A DNA stretch of 64,000 nt from Sphingomonas sp. Leaf9 (GCF_001421355.1 NZ_LMKC01000001.1:248001-312000), one strand, 5' to 3'. Positions 43,393-53,259 are shown, counted from the stretch's first letter. Program-made: numbers and translations. The notes: generated by a model from the sequence alone, not told the origin.

Positions 43393-44893
43393 GAGACCGT
43401 TGATAAAGGCCTGCGCGAAATCGGCGTGGCGGATGGCTGGTGACGCCGGCACAGTCGGATACGCCGCGTATCAGGCCGGCGCAGCCTGCCGGGCGAGCAG
43501 CTGAAGGTTGTATGCCGCGGCGGCCATGGTGAACTCCTCGGCGGCTCCTGACAGGCCTCGCAGCTTGAGCGTTCGTAGCCCCAGGTTGCGTTTCAGGTGG
43601 CCGAACACGCGCTCGATCCGCTGTCTTCGACGCCGTGCGTGCACATAGGCGTCGGTGCCGGCAAGGGCGCGCACGGTATCGCGGGCTTCCTCGCTGACGA
43701 GCCGGGTGACACCTCGCTTCGGACCGATGGTACATTGCGGCTTCAGCTCGCAGGCGGCGCAATCGGCTGGCCGGCTTCGGTAGACACGCACCTGTTTGGT
43801 CCGGTTGGTGCCGCAATAGCTGAGCAGCTTGTCCGCCGGACAGCAGTAGGCATCCGCTTCCCGGTCGTAGCGGAAGGCATCCCGGGTGAAGAAGGCGTCC
43901 CGCTGGCGGGTCCGGTCTATGACCGGGATGTATGGCGTAATGTTCCGGTCGATCAGCCAGCCGAGCAGCCGACCGCTACCATACGCCTTATCGGCCGAGA
44001 GACTGGCGCGTTCGATGCCCAGCCTGGTGCCGGCGCGTGACACCAGCGTCCGGGTCGCCGCCACCTCGGCTGCGAAGCGGGCGGGCGTCGCCTCCACGTC
44101 GAGGATGCAGTCGGTGTCGAGGTCGAGCAGGGGGTTGATGGCGTATGCGTAGCGCGCCGGTCCGTGCTTGCAGGTGAGCGCCGCCTGCGGGTCGGTCGGC
44201 GAGATGCTGGTCGGATCGACGGGCGCTGGTTCGTCGGGGTCCGGCGGCAACGCGGCATCGAGCGCCGCCAGATATTCGGCGACGGGTCGCGATATGCTTT
44301 CCCCGGCACGAAGCTCGTCTGCGGCGTCGGCCCCCTTCAGCTTCTTCTCGCGGCTGGCGTCGGCGATGATCGTGCTGCCGTCCACCGCCAAGTCGCGCCC
44401 CGTTACCAGCCCGGCCGCGGCGCACCGCGCGACTACCTGCTCGAATAGCAGACGATGTAGGTCGCAGGCGCGGAAGCGGCCGTGCCGGTTCTTGGAGAAG
44501 GTGGAATGGTCGGGCACTCGGTCGCCCAGATCGAGCTGGCAGAACCAACGATATGCGAGGTTGAGGTGCACCTCCTCGCACAGGCGGCGTTCCGAGCGGA
44601 TGCCGAACAGATAGCCAACCAGCAGCATCCTGAGCATCAGCTCCGGGTCGATCGAGGGTCGCCCACTCGTGCTGTAGCTCGACGCCAGCGCCTCGCGCAC
44701 GAAGCCGAAGTCCAACACGCCGTCGATGCGTCGGAGCAGGTGGTCGACCGGCACATGCTCATCGAGCCGGAAACCATAGAACAGCGCCCCCTGCGCCACC
44801 TGCCGACCCATCATGTCCGTGATCCCCCTACCGCCTTCCAGGAGTGAATCACGCCCCCGTCACCGTCGCAAGCAGCCGTTTTTCAACAGCCTC
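43393..44893 (-). mobile_element. IS1182-family insertion sequence (1501 bp)
   Basis: The left terminus GAGACCGTTGATAAAGGCCTG-like (43393-43413) and the right terminus, inverted (44873-44893), match at 16 of 21 positions. Four-bp copies of GATG flank it (43389-43392 and 44894-44897). One intact transposase gene fills the element. It landed between repeat B and the sulfite module. Confidence 0.85.
43471..44814 (-). CDS. IS1182-family DDE transposase
   Basis: A 447-residue transposase. The N-terminal VDHLLRRIDGVLDFGFVREAL and RPSIDPELMLRMLLVGYLFG helices, DLAVDGSTIIADAS with the first aspartate, a Cys-rich insert (CAACELKPQC), and the closing ARRRRQRIERVFGHLKRN with the glutamate are standard for the family. 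The gene is full length with all three catalytic acids present, so it may be active. Confidence 0.94.
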   Translation of the reverse strand: MMGRQVAQGALFYGFRLDEHVPVDHLLRRIDGVLDFGFVREALASSYSTSGRPSIDPELMLRMLLVGYLFGIRSERRLCEEVHLNLAYRWFCQLDLGDRVPDHSTFSKNRHGRFRACDLHRLLFEQVVARCAAAGLVTGRDLAVDGSTIIADASREKKLKGADAADELRAGESISRPVAEYLAALDAALPPDPDEPAPVDPTSISPTDPQAALTCKHGPARYAYAINPLLDLDTDCILDVEATPARFAAEVAATRTLVSRAGTRLGIERASLSADKAYGSGRLLGWLIDRNITPYIPVIDRTRQRDAFFTRDAFRYDREADAYCCPADKLLSYCGTNRTKQVRVYRSRPADCAACELKPQCTIGPKRGVTRLVSEEARDTVRALAGTDAYVHARRRRQRIERVFGHLKRNLGLRTLKLRGLSGAAEEFTMAAAAYNLQLLARQAAPA

Positions 44894-44925
44894 GATGGTA
44901 TTTCGGGATTATGGAAGGAGATCGG

Positions 44926-45408
44926 TTAGCCTGTTCCACCTGAGGCATCGGGAGCCGCCTTGGGGTCGGGATCCTGTGCCTTGCCTGTCGCGGGTGCCGC
45001 CTTGTGGCTCGGCATAGCGATGAGATAGGCGACGATCGCGTTGACGTCCTTCTCGGCCACCGGAGCCTTGTACACTTCGCGCATCTTGGTGACGGTCGCC
45101 TTCCACTGATCCGCCGATAGCGCAGGCTGGGTCAGCGCCATGCTGGCCGAGTGGCACGAAGTGCAGTTGGCGTTGATGACGTCGGCGTGCGGACCATCGG
45201 GGTAGGTAACGTCATCGACCGGCAGGTCGACGCTGGTCGAGGCGAGCGAAAAGCCGCGGGCTGAGACGCTGGTGGGCGGTGCCGGCTCGGATGTCTCGGA
45301 GATCGGGGCAGGCGCCTTGCGGCTGCTCGGCGCCCCGATCGAGACGAGGATAATACCGGTCAGGCCGATCAGGCCAGCGGCCATGATGCCGGTAGACGGG
45401 GTCTTCAT
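44926..45408 (-). CDS. c-type cytochrome, sulfite oxidase partner
   Basis: A 160-residue protein with an N-terminal membrane or signal segment and a single haem c site CTSCH (residues 82-86). LIAMPSHK provides a candidate Met ligand. Located 12 nt after the sulfite oxidase gene, it most likely accepts electrons from it, as SorB does for SorA. A Pro/Ala-rich tail follows. Confidence 0.8.
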   Translation of the reverse strand: MKTPSTGIMAAGLIGLTGIILVSIGAPSSRKAPAPISETSEPAPPTSVSARGFSLASTSVDLPVDDVTYPDGPHADVINANCTSCHSASMALTQPALSADQWKATVTKMREVYKAPVAEKDVNAIVAYLIAMPSHKAAPATGKAQDPDPKAAPDASGGTG

Positions 45409-45420
45409 GCTACTCGCTCC

Positions 45421-46656
45421 TCAGGCCGCGATGATGGTGGTGGTTTCGATGTTGCCGCGCATGAACCCGCCCGGGTTCCAGATCGGCTTCATCGGCTGGG
45501 CGACCCCATTGGTGTTCCAGCAGCGCACCATGATCGGGTTGGGACCGCGTCTCAGCGGCACGCGACCATCCCACCGACGGAAGCTGTACCTGCCCTCGTC
45601 CACTCCGAGCGTCGTCTTGTACCAAGTGCGCCCACCATCCGACGAGACATCGACCTTGGCGACGCCGCAATCGCCGCCCATCGCGATGCCGCCGACCGGG
45701 ATCGACGCCTCATAGGCGATCGCCTGGCCATCGGGCAGGCTGGTCATCCAGCTGCGCGGGATCATGCGATTGATCGGCACGGTCGGGAAGTCCTTGGCAC
45801 CGGGCGCGACATTCGCGCCGGGTGTCGCCGGTATCTTGTAGGCCTTGGCCATCCAATACTGGTCGTCAAGGCCGGGCAGTACCTCGATCGCGTTCAGCAT
45901 CTTGACCCAGTAGGTCGAATACCAGCCCGGGACGATCAGCCGGCAGGGAAAGCCGTTGAGGAGCGGCAGCTGCTCGCCGTTCATGCCGAAGGCGATCATC
46001 ACTTCGCCGTCGCGGGCATGGTCGATGTCGAGCGCCTTCTCGAAGTCAGGGGCGTCCGCCACAACCGGCTGATCGAGCGCGCCAAAGCGCACCTGTACCG
46101 CGCCTGCCTTGACCCCCGCGAGGTCCAGCACGTCGCGCAGGCGCACGCCGAGCCATTTGGCATTGCCCATCGCGCCGTTGCCCCATTGCGCGCCGGCGAC
46201 CCGGGGCTGGAACAGCCCACGGCTGTTGCCCGAACACTGGTTGACCGCCGCCATCTCGACCCGCGGCAGGCGCAGCAGTTGGGCGAGGCTAATCGACAGC
46301 GGTCGGTTGACGTGGCCGAAGACGTTGAGGCGGAAGCTCTCGACGTCGATCGAGGTTGGAATGTCGGCCCAGTGCCAGCGAACGAAGAACTGGTCGTTGG
46401 GCGTGAACACCGACTTGTCGAACACGTCCATCGGCGTCTCCAACAGCGGAGGATGGATGCGTTGGAGGATCATGCTGCCCTTGCCAGGAAAGGCGTTGGT
46501 CATCGGCCGCTCGGCATTGCCGCCAGGCAGCTTCAGGTCGACGAGCTGCTGCGCCAGCGCAGGTGCTGCGGCAAGGCCGGCGGTGCCGAGCGCCGTACGC
46601 CTGAGAAAGCGGCGACGGCTGGTTTCACTCGCCAGCGCGGCGTCAAAATTGTCCAT
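45421..46656 (-). CDS. Periplasmic sulfite oxidase-type molybdoenzyme
   Basis: A 411-residue oxidoreductase with a Tat signal (SRRRFLRRTALGTAGLAA). The molybdopterin domain has the Mo-binding cysteine in VNQCSGNSRG, then WGNGAMGNAKWLGVRLRDVL, and a C-terminal dimerisation domain (GWYSTYWVKMLNAIEVL and VDVSSDGGRTWYKT). SorA-like enzymes oxidise sulfite to sulfate in the periplasm. The start ATG 46656 begins the Tat signal. It is followed by the cytochrome c gene. Confidence 0.88.
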   Translation of the reverse strand: MDNFDAALASETSRRRFLRRTALGTAGLAAAPALAQQLVDLKLPGGNAERPMTNAFPGKGSMILQRIHPPLLETPMDVFDKSVFTPNDQFFVRWHWADIPTSIDVESFRLNVFGHVNRPLSISLAQLLRLPRVEMAAVNQCSGNSRGLFQPRVAGAQWGNGAMGNAKWLGVRLRDVLDLAGVKAGAVQVRFGALDQPVVADAPDFEKALDIDHARDGEVMIAFGMNGEQLPLLNGFPCRLIVPGWYSTYWVKMLNAIEVLPGLDDQYWMAKAYKIPATPGANVAPGAKDFPTVPINRMIPRSWMTSLPDGQAIAYEASIPVGGIAMGGDCGVAKVDVSSDGGRTWYKTTLGVDEGRYSFRRWDGRVPLRRGPNPIMVRCWNTNGVAQPMKPIWNPGGFMRGNIETTTIIAA

Positions 46657-46745
46657 GACAAGGCTCTCCTGTGGCCAGCCACGCTGGCGGTTCGAAGCGG
46701 CGTTCTGCAAGTGATCGGACCGATTGATCCGATCATCAGGGTGGA

Positions 46746-47897
46746 TCAGTTCGGGGTAGCGATGCAGGGCGAGACGAACAGGTTGCCGCGCCATGCTCCG
46801 GCGAGTGTCTTGGCACCGACCAGCAGCCACATCGCCGCGAGCGCGACCGTCAGCACTGTGCCGACAATACCGAAGAAGCCTAGGTTCAGCGTCGTACCGA
46901 GGCGGAAGGTGGCGACGGTGTAGACGCCGAGCGGGAAGGTATAGCCCCACCAGCCAAGGTTGAATGGGACGCCGGCGCGCCAGTAGCGGATGGTGATGAG
47001 CGTCGCGAGCGACAGCCACCACAGGCCGAAACCCCACAGACAGAGCCCGGCGACGACGCCGATCCCTTGCGCGACGGTACCGACACCGACCAGCCCATGC
47101 GCCGCGAGGATCGCCGGCGCATCCGCCCCAAGCACCAGCATACCCAGCGCCCCGGTGCCGATCGGCCCCAGCGCAAGCCAAGAGGATGCCGCCATGCTCT
47201 CGTGCGGGAGCTTGTGGAGCGCCATGCGCAGGATCAGGATAGCGATGATGCCAAACGCGACCGGCACCGAATAGGCCCACAGCACGTAGGAAGTGGCGAG
47301 CGTCACGATCTGCGCGTGAGGATCGGTCAGATGCGGCGCGAGCAGCCCGCCGCTGGCACCCGCCACTTCCGCTGCGACGACCGGCAGCAGCCATACCGCA
47401 GTCATGCCGTCCAGGCTGTGCTCGTGGCGGGTAAACATCAGGTAGGGGATCAACACGCCGCAGGCGAGCGACATGGCGACGTCGATCCACCACAGGACGT
47501 GTGCGACCGGCACGATGCCGTTACCGAACCGCGCGATCCCGAAGGCGAGGCATCCGTTGATGATCGTCGCCAAGCCCATCGGAATGGTCCCGATGAACAT
47601 TGACACGGTGTTGTGGCCGAAGATGCGCCGTGCCTCATGCCCGAACATCGCCCAGCGCGCGCCATAGAGACCGGCGAACAGGATGAAGAGCGCGATGTTG
47701 AAGAACCACAACACCTCGCCAATCGGTTTGAGCGCGGGGCCGATATTGGGCACCTGCGGCAGCGCGAGAGCGAGGATGCCGGTGCCCATCGTCGCGGCGA
47801 ACCAGTTGGGTGTGAACTGGCGGATCATCTCGCGCGGGTGATCGAGCCTGCTTAGCGGCTTGAGGCCGGTCAGGGCCGAAGGTGCGTCGGCAGTCAT
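46746..47897 (-). CDS. TDT-family transporter, probable sulfite exporter
   Basis: A 383-residue ten-span transporter of the tellurite-resistance/dicarboxylate (TDT) family, which includes the sulfite pump Ssu1. QFTPNWFAATMGTGILALAL is the family opening. With a sulfite oxidase after it and a LysR regulator before it, sulfite efflux is the best guess, though tellurite or malate cannot be ruled out. It overlaps the LysR stop. Confidence 0.8.
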   Translation of the reverse strand: MTADAPSALTGLKPLSRLDHPREMIRQFTPNWFAATMGTGILALALPQVPNIGPALKPIGEVLWFFNIALFILFAGLYGARWAMFGHEARRIFGHNTVSMFIGTIPMGLATIINGCLAFGIARFGNGIVPVAHVLWWIDVAMSLACGVLIPYLMFTRHEHSLDGMTAVWLLPVVAAEVAGASGGLLAPHLTDPHAQIVTLATSYVLWAYSVPVAFGIIAILILRMALHKLPHESMAASSWLALGPIGTGALGMLVLGADAPAILAAHGLVGVGTVAQGIGVVAGLCLWGFGLWWLSLATLITIRYWRAGVPFNLGWWGYTFPLGVYTVATFRLGTTLNLGFFGIVGTVLTVALAAMWLLVGAKTLAGAWRGNLFVSPCIATPN

Positions 47898-48766
47898 GCG
47901 ACCTGCTCCTTGATGAGGTCCGTCAGCGCGTCGGCCGCGCGGGTGCGATAGCGTTCCTTGTGGCGCAGCGCGTGGAAGGCGCGATCGGGTAACCCAAGCG
48001 GCAACTCGACCAGATCGCCGGCCTTGAGCGCGCGTGCGACGACCAATCGCGACAACACAGCGACGCCGGCACCGGCCTCGACCGCGGTACGCACCGCCTC
48101 GTTGGACGGCAGCGTCATCGCTACTGTCAGCTGGGCCGGATCAAACCCGCGCGTTCGCAGCACGTCCTCGAAGGTCGAGCGCGTGCCCGAACCCTGCTCG
48201 CGGACGATCCAGCGTGCAGCGCGAAGCCAGTCCTCGTCGACGCGCCCGGCGTCCTCATGGCCGACCAGCACCATCGGGTCACGCCCGACATTCCAGAGGG
48301 CGAGCGCCGGTTCGTCCACCTCGCCCTCGACGAAACCGAGCTCCGCCGCGCCGCTCAGGATCTGCGCTGCTGCACCTTCGGTGTTGTCGATCGCCAGTTC
48401 GACCGCGATCTGCGGGTGGCGTTCGTAGAAGGAGGCGAGCTTTGCCGGCAACCAGTAGCTCGCGATCGTCTGGCTTGCGACGATCCGCAACGAACCACGG
48501 GCAAGCCCGGCATAGTCCGCCAGCATCGTCTCGGCATGCGCTGCCTGCCCCAGCACTGCGCGCGCTTCCTCCAGAAAGCCGCGGCCTGCTTCGGTCAGCT
48601 GGATGCCACGCCCGACACGGTGAAACAGAGGAACCCCGTAGCGCGCTTCGAGGGCCGCGACCGCGCCGGAGGCAGCGGACTGCGTGACGTTCAGCACCTC
48701 CGCTGCCTTGGTGACGTGTTCGCGCTCGGCGACACCGACGAATATTCTGAGTTGCTCCAGGGTCAT
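47894..48766 (-). CDS. LysR-type regulator
   Basis: A 290-residue LysR protein starting MTLEQLRIFVGVAEREHVTKA with the winged HTH, then an effector-binding domain. It is probably the regulator of the sulfite genes on both sides: the exporter/oxidase operon downstream and the divergent sulfite oxidase at 48913. The 146-bp intergenic is the likely operator. The longer frame upstream is less likely. Confidence 0.88.
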   Translation of the reverse strand: MTLEQLRIFVGVAEREHVTKAAEVLNVTQSAASGAVAALEARYGVPLFHRVGRGIQLTEAGRGFLEEARAVLGQAAHAETMLADYAGLARGSLRIVASQTIASYWLPAKLASFYERHPQIAVELAIDNTEGAAAQILSGAAELGFVEGEVDEPALALWNVGRDPMVLVGHEDAGRVDEDWLRAARWIVREQGSGTRSTFEDVLRTRGFDPAQLTVAMTLPSNEAVRTAVEAGAGVAVLSRLVVARALKAGDLVELPLGLPDRAFHALRHKERYRTRAADALTDLIKEQVA

Positions 48767-48912
48767 GCAGCTTATATCGCGCAATCTTATCGATACGACC
48801 AACCGTTTGATCCGTTTATTTCAATCTGGATATCGGAACGATCGGTAATCCTTCGTCTGCGATAGTCTTGAAGATTTGAAGCGATCCGCGCGCTTGCGGC
48901 GTTGGTTCGTCC

Positions 48913-49980
48913 ATGACTGATATGATCGAGCGCAAATCCGAGCCCTACAACGCCGAGCCGACGCCCGGCGCGCTGATCGAGCGGTTCCTGACGCCGCAGG
49001 CGCTGTTCTACGTGCGCAGCCATGGTGCGGTGCCTGATCTGCCTGCCGATCACCGGATCGAGGTCAGCGGGATGAGCATGGAAAGACGCTCCTTCTCGGT
49101 GGAGGAGTTGAAGAGCGCGTTGGCCACGCGGACGGTGACGGCAGTTCTCCAGTGCGCCGGCAACCGGCGCACGGATCTTCAGCAGTTCGCAAAAACGTCC
49201 GGCGACCCGTGGGACGTGGGCGCGATCGGCAATGCGGAGTGGACCGGCGTACGACTGTCCGACGTACTGGATGCCGTCGGTGCGCCGGATGCGTCCGACC
49301 TGTTCGTGGCGTTCACCGGAGCGGACGAGGTGGACGTCGAAGGCGAGGAAGCATTGTTCGGGGTCTCGATCGCCATGGATAAGGCGCGGCAACCCGACGT
49401 CCTCATTGCCTGGGCGATGAACGGCGAGCCGCTGACGCCCGAACACGGCGCACCGATCCGCATGGTGGTGCCGGGCTATGCCGGGGTGCGGAGCGCCAAA
49501 TGGCTGACACGGATCGAGGTGCGCGAGACGCCATCCGACGCACCGATCCAGGCGCACGACTACAAGCTCTTTCCTGCCGATGTGACGAGCGACACCGTCG
49601 ACTGGAGCCAGGGTCTGACCATCAATGCCATGCCGCTCAACGCCGCGATCTGCGTGCCCGGCTCTGGCGAAAGCTTGCCGGCCGGGGAGGTGCGGATCGA
49701 GGGCTATGCCATCGCCTATGATCGCCGCGTCTCTCGGGTCGAAGTGTCGGTAAACGGTGGTCGCGACTGGCAACAGGCGACGTTCACCGATGATCCGGAG
49801 GCGCACTGGGGTTGGCGGCGCTGGACCCTCGACGCCACGCTCGACAAGGGGCGCCAGCACCTTGTCGTGCGCGCCTTCGACGACACTGGACAGGGTCAGC
49901 CCGAGCGGCCGGATACGATGTGGAACTTCGCTGGCTATCTGTGCACCGCCTGGCATCATGTGCACGTGCTGGTCGAATGA
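48913..49980 (+). CDS. Cytoplasmic sulfite oxidase-type molybdoenzyme
   Basis: A 355-residue paralogue without a Tat or Sec signal. The Mo-binding cysteine is in LQCAGNRR, followed by IGNAEWTGVRLSDVLDAVG, and a C-terminal dimerisation domain (VEVSVNGGRDWQQAT). It may oxidise sulfite or a related oxyanion inside the cell. It diverges from the LysR gene and its stop overlaps the mgtC-like start. Confidence 0.87.
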   Translation: MTDMIERKSEPYNAEPTPGALIERFLTPQALFYVRSHGAVPDLPADHRIEVSGMSMERRSFSVEELKSALATRTVTAVLQCAGNRRTDLQQFAKTSGDPWDVGAIGNAEWTGVRLSDVLDAVGAPDASDLFVAFTGADEVDVEGEEALFGVSIAMDKARQPDVLIAWAMNGEPLTPEHGAPIRMVVPGYAGVRSAKWLTRIEVRETPSDAPIQAHDYKLFPADVTSDTVDWSQGLTINAMPLNAAICVPGSGESLPAGEVRIEGYAIAYDRRVSRVEVSVNGGRDWQQATFTDDPEAHWGWRRWTLDATLDKGRQHLVVRAFDDTGQGQPERPDTMWNFAGYLCTAWHHVHVLVE

Positions 49981-50489
49981 TCGAAGCGTCAGCGGCACCG
50001 GATCTCGGCTTATGGATCGATGCGATCGGGCGGCTGGTGGTGGCGACCGCGGCTGGGATGGTGCTCGGCTGGGAACGCTCGCGCGAGAACCGGCAGATCA
50101 TGGGCTTGCGGACGCTGGGCCTCGTCGGTCTGGCGAGCTGCATCGCCGTGCAGGCGATCGTACACAGTGGCTTGCCGAATGTGAACGCCGATGCCGCAGG
50201 ACGGGCGATGCAGGGCATTCTGTCCGGCGTCGGCTTCATCGGTGCCGGCGCTGTGCTGCGGGTCGGCCAGGGTCAGGAAGTGCATGGATTGGCGACTGCC
50301 GCATGCATCTGGGTAACAGCCACGATCGGCGCGGCAGCAGGGTTGGCGGTGTGGCCGCTCATCATCGGCGGGTTGAGCCTTGCGATGCTCGTACTGTTCG
50401 TCGGCGCTCCACTCGAACGTCGCATTCGCGAACGGGCCAGGCTGACTCCGGCAGAGGCCGACCGGAACGATGCCGCGCGCAAGCCGTGA
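49977..50489 (+). CDS. MgtC/SapB family membrane protein
   Basis: A 170-residue protein with four or five spans. GMVLGWERSRENRQIMGLRTLGLVGL and GILSGVGFIGAGAVLR and GLATAACIWVTATIG are the MgtC motifs; no large C-terminal cytoplasmic domain follows, so it is a short form. The family is linked to Mg and acid stress. Coupled translation with the sulfite oxidase puts it in the same operon. Confidence 0.88.
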   Translation: MIEASAAPDLGLWIDAIGRLVVATAAGMVLGWERSRENRQIMGLRTLGLVGLASCIAVQAIVHSGLPNVNADAAGRAMQGILSGVGFIGAGAVLRVGQGQEVHGLATAACIWVTATIGAAAGLAVWPLIIGGLSLAMLVLFVGAPLERRIRERARLTPAEADRNDAARKP

Positions 50490-50540
50490 TCCCGCTGGTC
50501 CGCCCAGTGCCTGTCGGCGCTGAGAACTGGCCAGGTGCTA

Positions 50541-51311
50541 TCAGGACACAAGCGCCGCATCGGCCTGGCGCTGGACCTCGTTGGCGATCGGATGCAGCTC
50601 GGCAGCGGGGCGCTCCCCCACCACACTATAGCCGATCCCGTCGACCGCCCATGTGACCCGGCCCATGGTCCCGCTGGACGTGCTGGTCATGCTTGCGCTC
50701 TTGTCGATTTGCATGGGCCTCGTCAGCACCGCAAGCTTCGACGCTTGCGGTCCATCATAGAGGAGCAGCGCTGCAGGGCCGTGGGGCGTCGCGACCAATC
50801 GCCCCCCGCCATAGCGGTAACCCGCTGTGCTGAGGTCCGGGATGGTCACGCGCTCACCCAATCGGCTGGAGGTCCATCGGATCAGCATGGCGCGCTGGTC
50901 GGGGCCGATTTCCGCCGGTCGAATCCGGTCGGCGGCATAGACACGGAAATTGTCGCTCGCCTCATTGGCCAGCGCCGCGATGCCCGCGTGGGGTTCGCCG
51001 CTCCACCGCGCGCTCGACCAACCACCGCCAAATCCGACCGCCAGCAGAAGCGACGCGGCGATGGCGAGTTGCCAAGGCGGTTGGCGTTGCCGTCCCCTGA
51101 TGGCTGCGACGCGCATCGTCGCCGGGATCGGTTCCTCCGCGATGGGAGCGAACAGGGACGCAAGGGCTCGCGCCTGCTCCGCCTGCTCCCGCAAACGGGC
51201 ATGCACGTCCGGCTGGCCTTCAAGGTAAGCGTCGACCAGACGCTGCCGCTCGGGCGACAGCCTTCCATCGATCCACGCGGCCAGATCGTCCTCTCCGATC
51301 GGGCTGGTCAT
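50541..51311 (-). CDS. Membrane anti-sigma factor
   Basis: A 256-residue protein: N-terminal cytoplasmic anti-sigma domain (LAAWIDGRLSPERQRLVDAYLE), one membrane span (LAIAASLLLAVGFGGGW) and a periplasmic region. It overlaps the ECF sigma gene stop (ATGA) and should bind that sigma factor. No zinc HxxxCxxC motif is present. Confidence 0.85.
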   Translation of the reverse strand: MTSPIGEDDLAAWIDGRLSPERQRLVDAYLEGQPDVHARLREQAEQARALASLFAPIAEEPIPATMRVAAIRGRQRQPPWQLAIAASLLLAVGFGGGWSSARWSGEPHAGIAALANEASDNFRVYAADRIRPAEIGPDQRAMLIRWTSSRLGERVTIPDLSTAGYRYGGGRLVATPHGPAALLLYDGPQASKLAVLTRPMQIDKSASMTSTSSGTMGRVTWAVDGIGYSVVGERPAAELHPIANEVQRQADAALVS

Positions 51312-51817
51312 CGAATACTCCTTAATCGTGGCCGTTCACCCTCGCGGAGGAGCGTCGCCAGACGGTCGCGCGCCCGCGATATGCGCGACATCACCGTTCC
51401 CAGCGGCACGCCGACGACGGCAGCGACTTCCCCATATGACAGACCTTCGACGGAAATGAGGAGCAGCACCGTCCGCTGCTCCTCGGGCAACGCATCAAGT
51501 GCGCGCAACAGGTCTCGGTGGTGCAGGCCTACGTCCTGATCGGCCGGGCGGCCGAGCGCAGCGTCGTCGACGAGGTGGAGCGGAACCGCCGTACCTCGCC
51601 GACTGTGCTGCCGCTGATGGTCGACCAACAGATTGTGCAGGATCGCGTAGACCCATGGGCGAACCTCCGCACCCCGTCGCTGGCGCCAGCGCCCGACCGC
51701 GCGCTCAAGGCAATCCTGCACCACGTCATCCGCCATCGCCGGATCGCGCAACCACGACCGGGCATAGCGGCGCAGACCGGGGATCAGTGGCTCGATCGCG
51801 GCGGCAAGCGGGTCCAT
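51308..51817 (-). CDS. ECF-type RNA polymerase sigma factor
   Basis: A 169-residue two-domain sigma-70 of the ECF group: region 2 (YARSWLRDPAMADDVVQDCL then RPWVYAILHNLLVD) and region 4 (LDALPEEQRTVLLLISVEGL and GVPLGTVMSRISRARDRL). It likely directs the operon of beta-propeller, DUF305 and anti-sigma genes in response to an envelope stress. It begins 1 nt after the beta-propeller stop. Confidence 0.92.
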   Translation of the reverse strand: MDPLAAAIEPLIPGLRRYARSWLRDPAMADDVVQDCLERAVGRWRQRRGAEVRPWVYAILHNLLVDHQRQHSRRGTAVPLHLVDDAALGRPADQDVGLHHRDLLRALDALPEEQRTVLLLISVEGLSYGEVAAVVGVPLGTVMSRISRARDRLATLLREGERPRLRSIR

Positions 51818-51818
51818 C

Positions 51819-53258
51819 TCAGTCGCGCTGCACCTGCACGATGCGGCCCGGAGCGCCGTTCACCACCTCGGCGACCGCCAGAAAACGCCGGGGTGCCGCG
51901 GTGCTGCCTTGAACGATCTGCCGGATCGGACCCGACGCGTTGACGATCGCCGCACCTGCCGGATTGCTCATGAAGTTCGCAAGCGGCTCTACCGCACCGC
52001 TGCCGTCCGCGTTGGCGGTGAGCACGAGCATGTAAGGCTTCTTGGGCTGCAAACCGGTAACGGCACTCTGCACGACCTGAATGATGCCCTGGTCGAAGAG
52101 GGTAATGCTGCTTGCAGCACCATTGCCGCGAACCGGCCCCATGTTCAGATGCACCGCCTTGCCTGCCGTACCGAGCGGTTGAAGATTGTCGGTGCCGAGG
52201 CCTGTCGGAATAGCGTTCGGCACATAGGCGATCGCCTGCGGTGCCTGTCCGACCGGCACGGTGGCAACGACCTTGTTGCCGGCGGTGTCGATCGCGGCAA
52301 GTTCATCAGCATTCTCCAGCCCGACATAGATGCGCCGGCCGTCGCCCGATGGCCAGACACCGTGCGGCATCTTGCCGACCGGGATGGTGGCGACAAGCGC
52401 GAAGTCGGACGTGCGGAACACCTTCACCGCGTTTTCCCCGCCTACCGTGACATAGGCGAACTGTCCCCTGACCGTGCGGGCGAAGTTGACGTGATTGGTG
52501 ATCGGTCCGGTATCCAGCACCTTGAGGATCGCGAAAGGCGGCTTGGCATCGAATGCGACCGTCTTGCCGATGTCCTTCAGCGTGAACCACACCTGCTTGC
52601 CGTCCGGCGTCGCGGCGATGTTGGGACAGAACGGACTCGGCTGCGCCACCTGTCCGACCTGCGCGTGGGTCGAGACATCGAACACGGCCAGCACCGGATT
52701 GAACGAGGAACAGACATAGCCGTATCGGCCATCGGGAGAGAAGATCGTCATGCCCGGACCACCGGGCGTCTTGATGCGACCGGTCTCCTTGTACGTCTTG
52801 GGGTCGAGCACGGCGATGTAATCCTCGCCGCGTACCGTAACCCACACCTCCTTGCCGTCCGGCGTGAAGAACGCCTCATGCGGGCTGCGCCCGACATAGG
52901 TCGTGTGCTTGACGGTGTTGGTGGCGGTGTCGATCCACGACACGGCGTTGGATCCGATCGACACGACCGCCAGTGTTTTCCCGTCCGGCGAGAAGCCGAG
53001 GCCGTGAACCAGCACCTGCCCCTTGTAGAGCGGGGAAAAATTCATCGGCTGCGGATCGCCGAGCTTGATGACGCCGAGCAACCTGTTGTCGGCCGGGTCC
53101 GTCACCGACACCGTGTTGGAGAATTGTTCGGATGCATAGACGCGGTCGCGGTGGCTGACAGGCACGTCCTTGGCGTTCCACGGCGCCTGCTGGGCCATGG
53201 CAATGCCCGGTGCGGCGCTCATCAGCAAGGCGGCCGAGCGCAGGAAGGTCCGGATCAT
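51819..53258 (-). CDS. Periplasmic YVTN-repeat beta-propeller protein
   Basis: A 479-residue secreted protein (signal MIRTFLRSAALLMSAAPG then AMA) with seven or so YVTN-type blades (ISWID-, VTVRGEDYIAVLD-, GPGMTIFSPDGRYGYVCSS, GKMPHGVWPSGDGRRIYVG). These surface lactonase-like propellers bind unknown ligands. In this operon it is preceded by DUF305 and followed by the sigma factor. The start ATG 53258 follows the DUF305 stop by one base. Confidence 0.85.
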   Translation of the reverse strand: MIRTFLRSAALLMSAAPGIAMAQQAPWNAKDVPVSHRDRVYASEQFSNTVSVTDPADNRLLGVIKLGDPQPMNFSPLYKGQVLVHGLGFSPDGKTLAVVSIGSNAVSWIDTATNTVKHTTYVGRSPHEAFFTPDGKEVWVTVRGEDYIAVLDPKTYKETGRIKTPGGPGMTIFSPDGRYGYVCSSFNPVLAVFDVSTHAQVGQVAQPSPFCPNIAATPDGKQVWFTLKDIGKTVAFDAKPPFAILKVLDTGPITNHVNFARTVRGQFAYVTVGGENAVKVFRTSDFALVATIPVGKMPHGVWPSGDGRRIYVGLENADELAAIDTAGNKVVATVPVGQAPQAIAYVPNAIPTGLGTDNLQPLGTAGKAVHLNMGPVRGNGAASSITLFDQGIIQVVQSAVTGLQPKKPYMLVLTANADGSGAVEPLANFMSNPAGAAIVNASGPIRQIVQGSTAAPRRFLAVAEVVNGAPGRIVQVQRD

Positions 53259-53259
53259 G

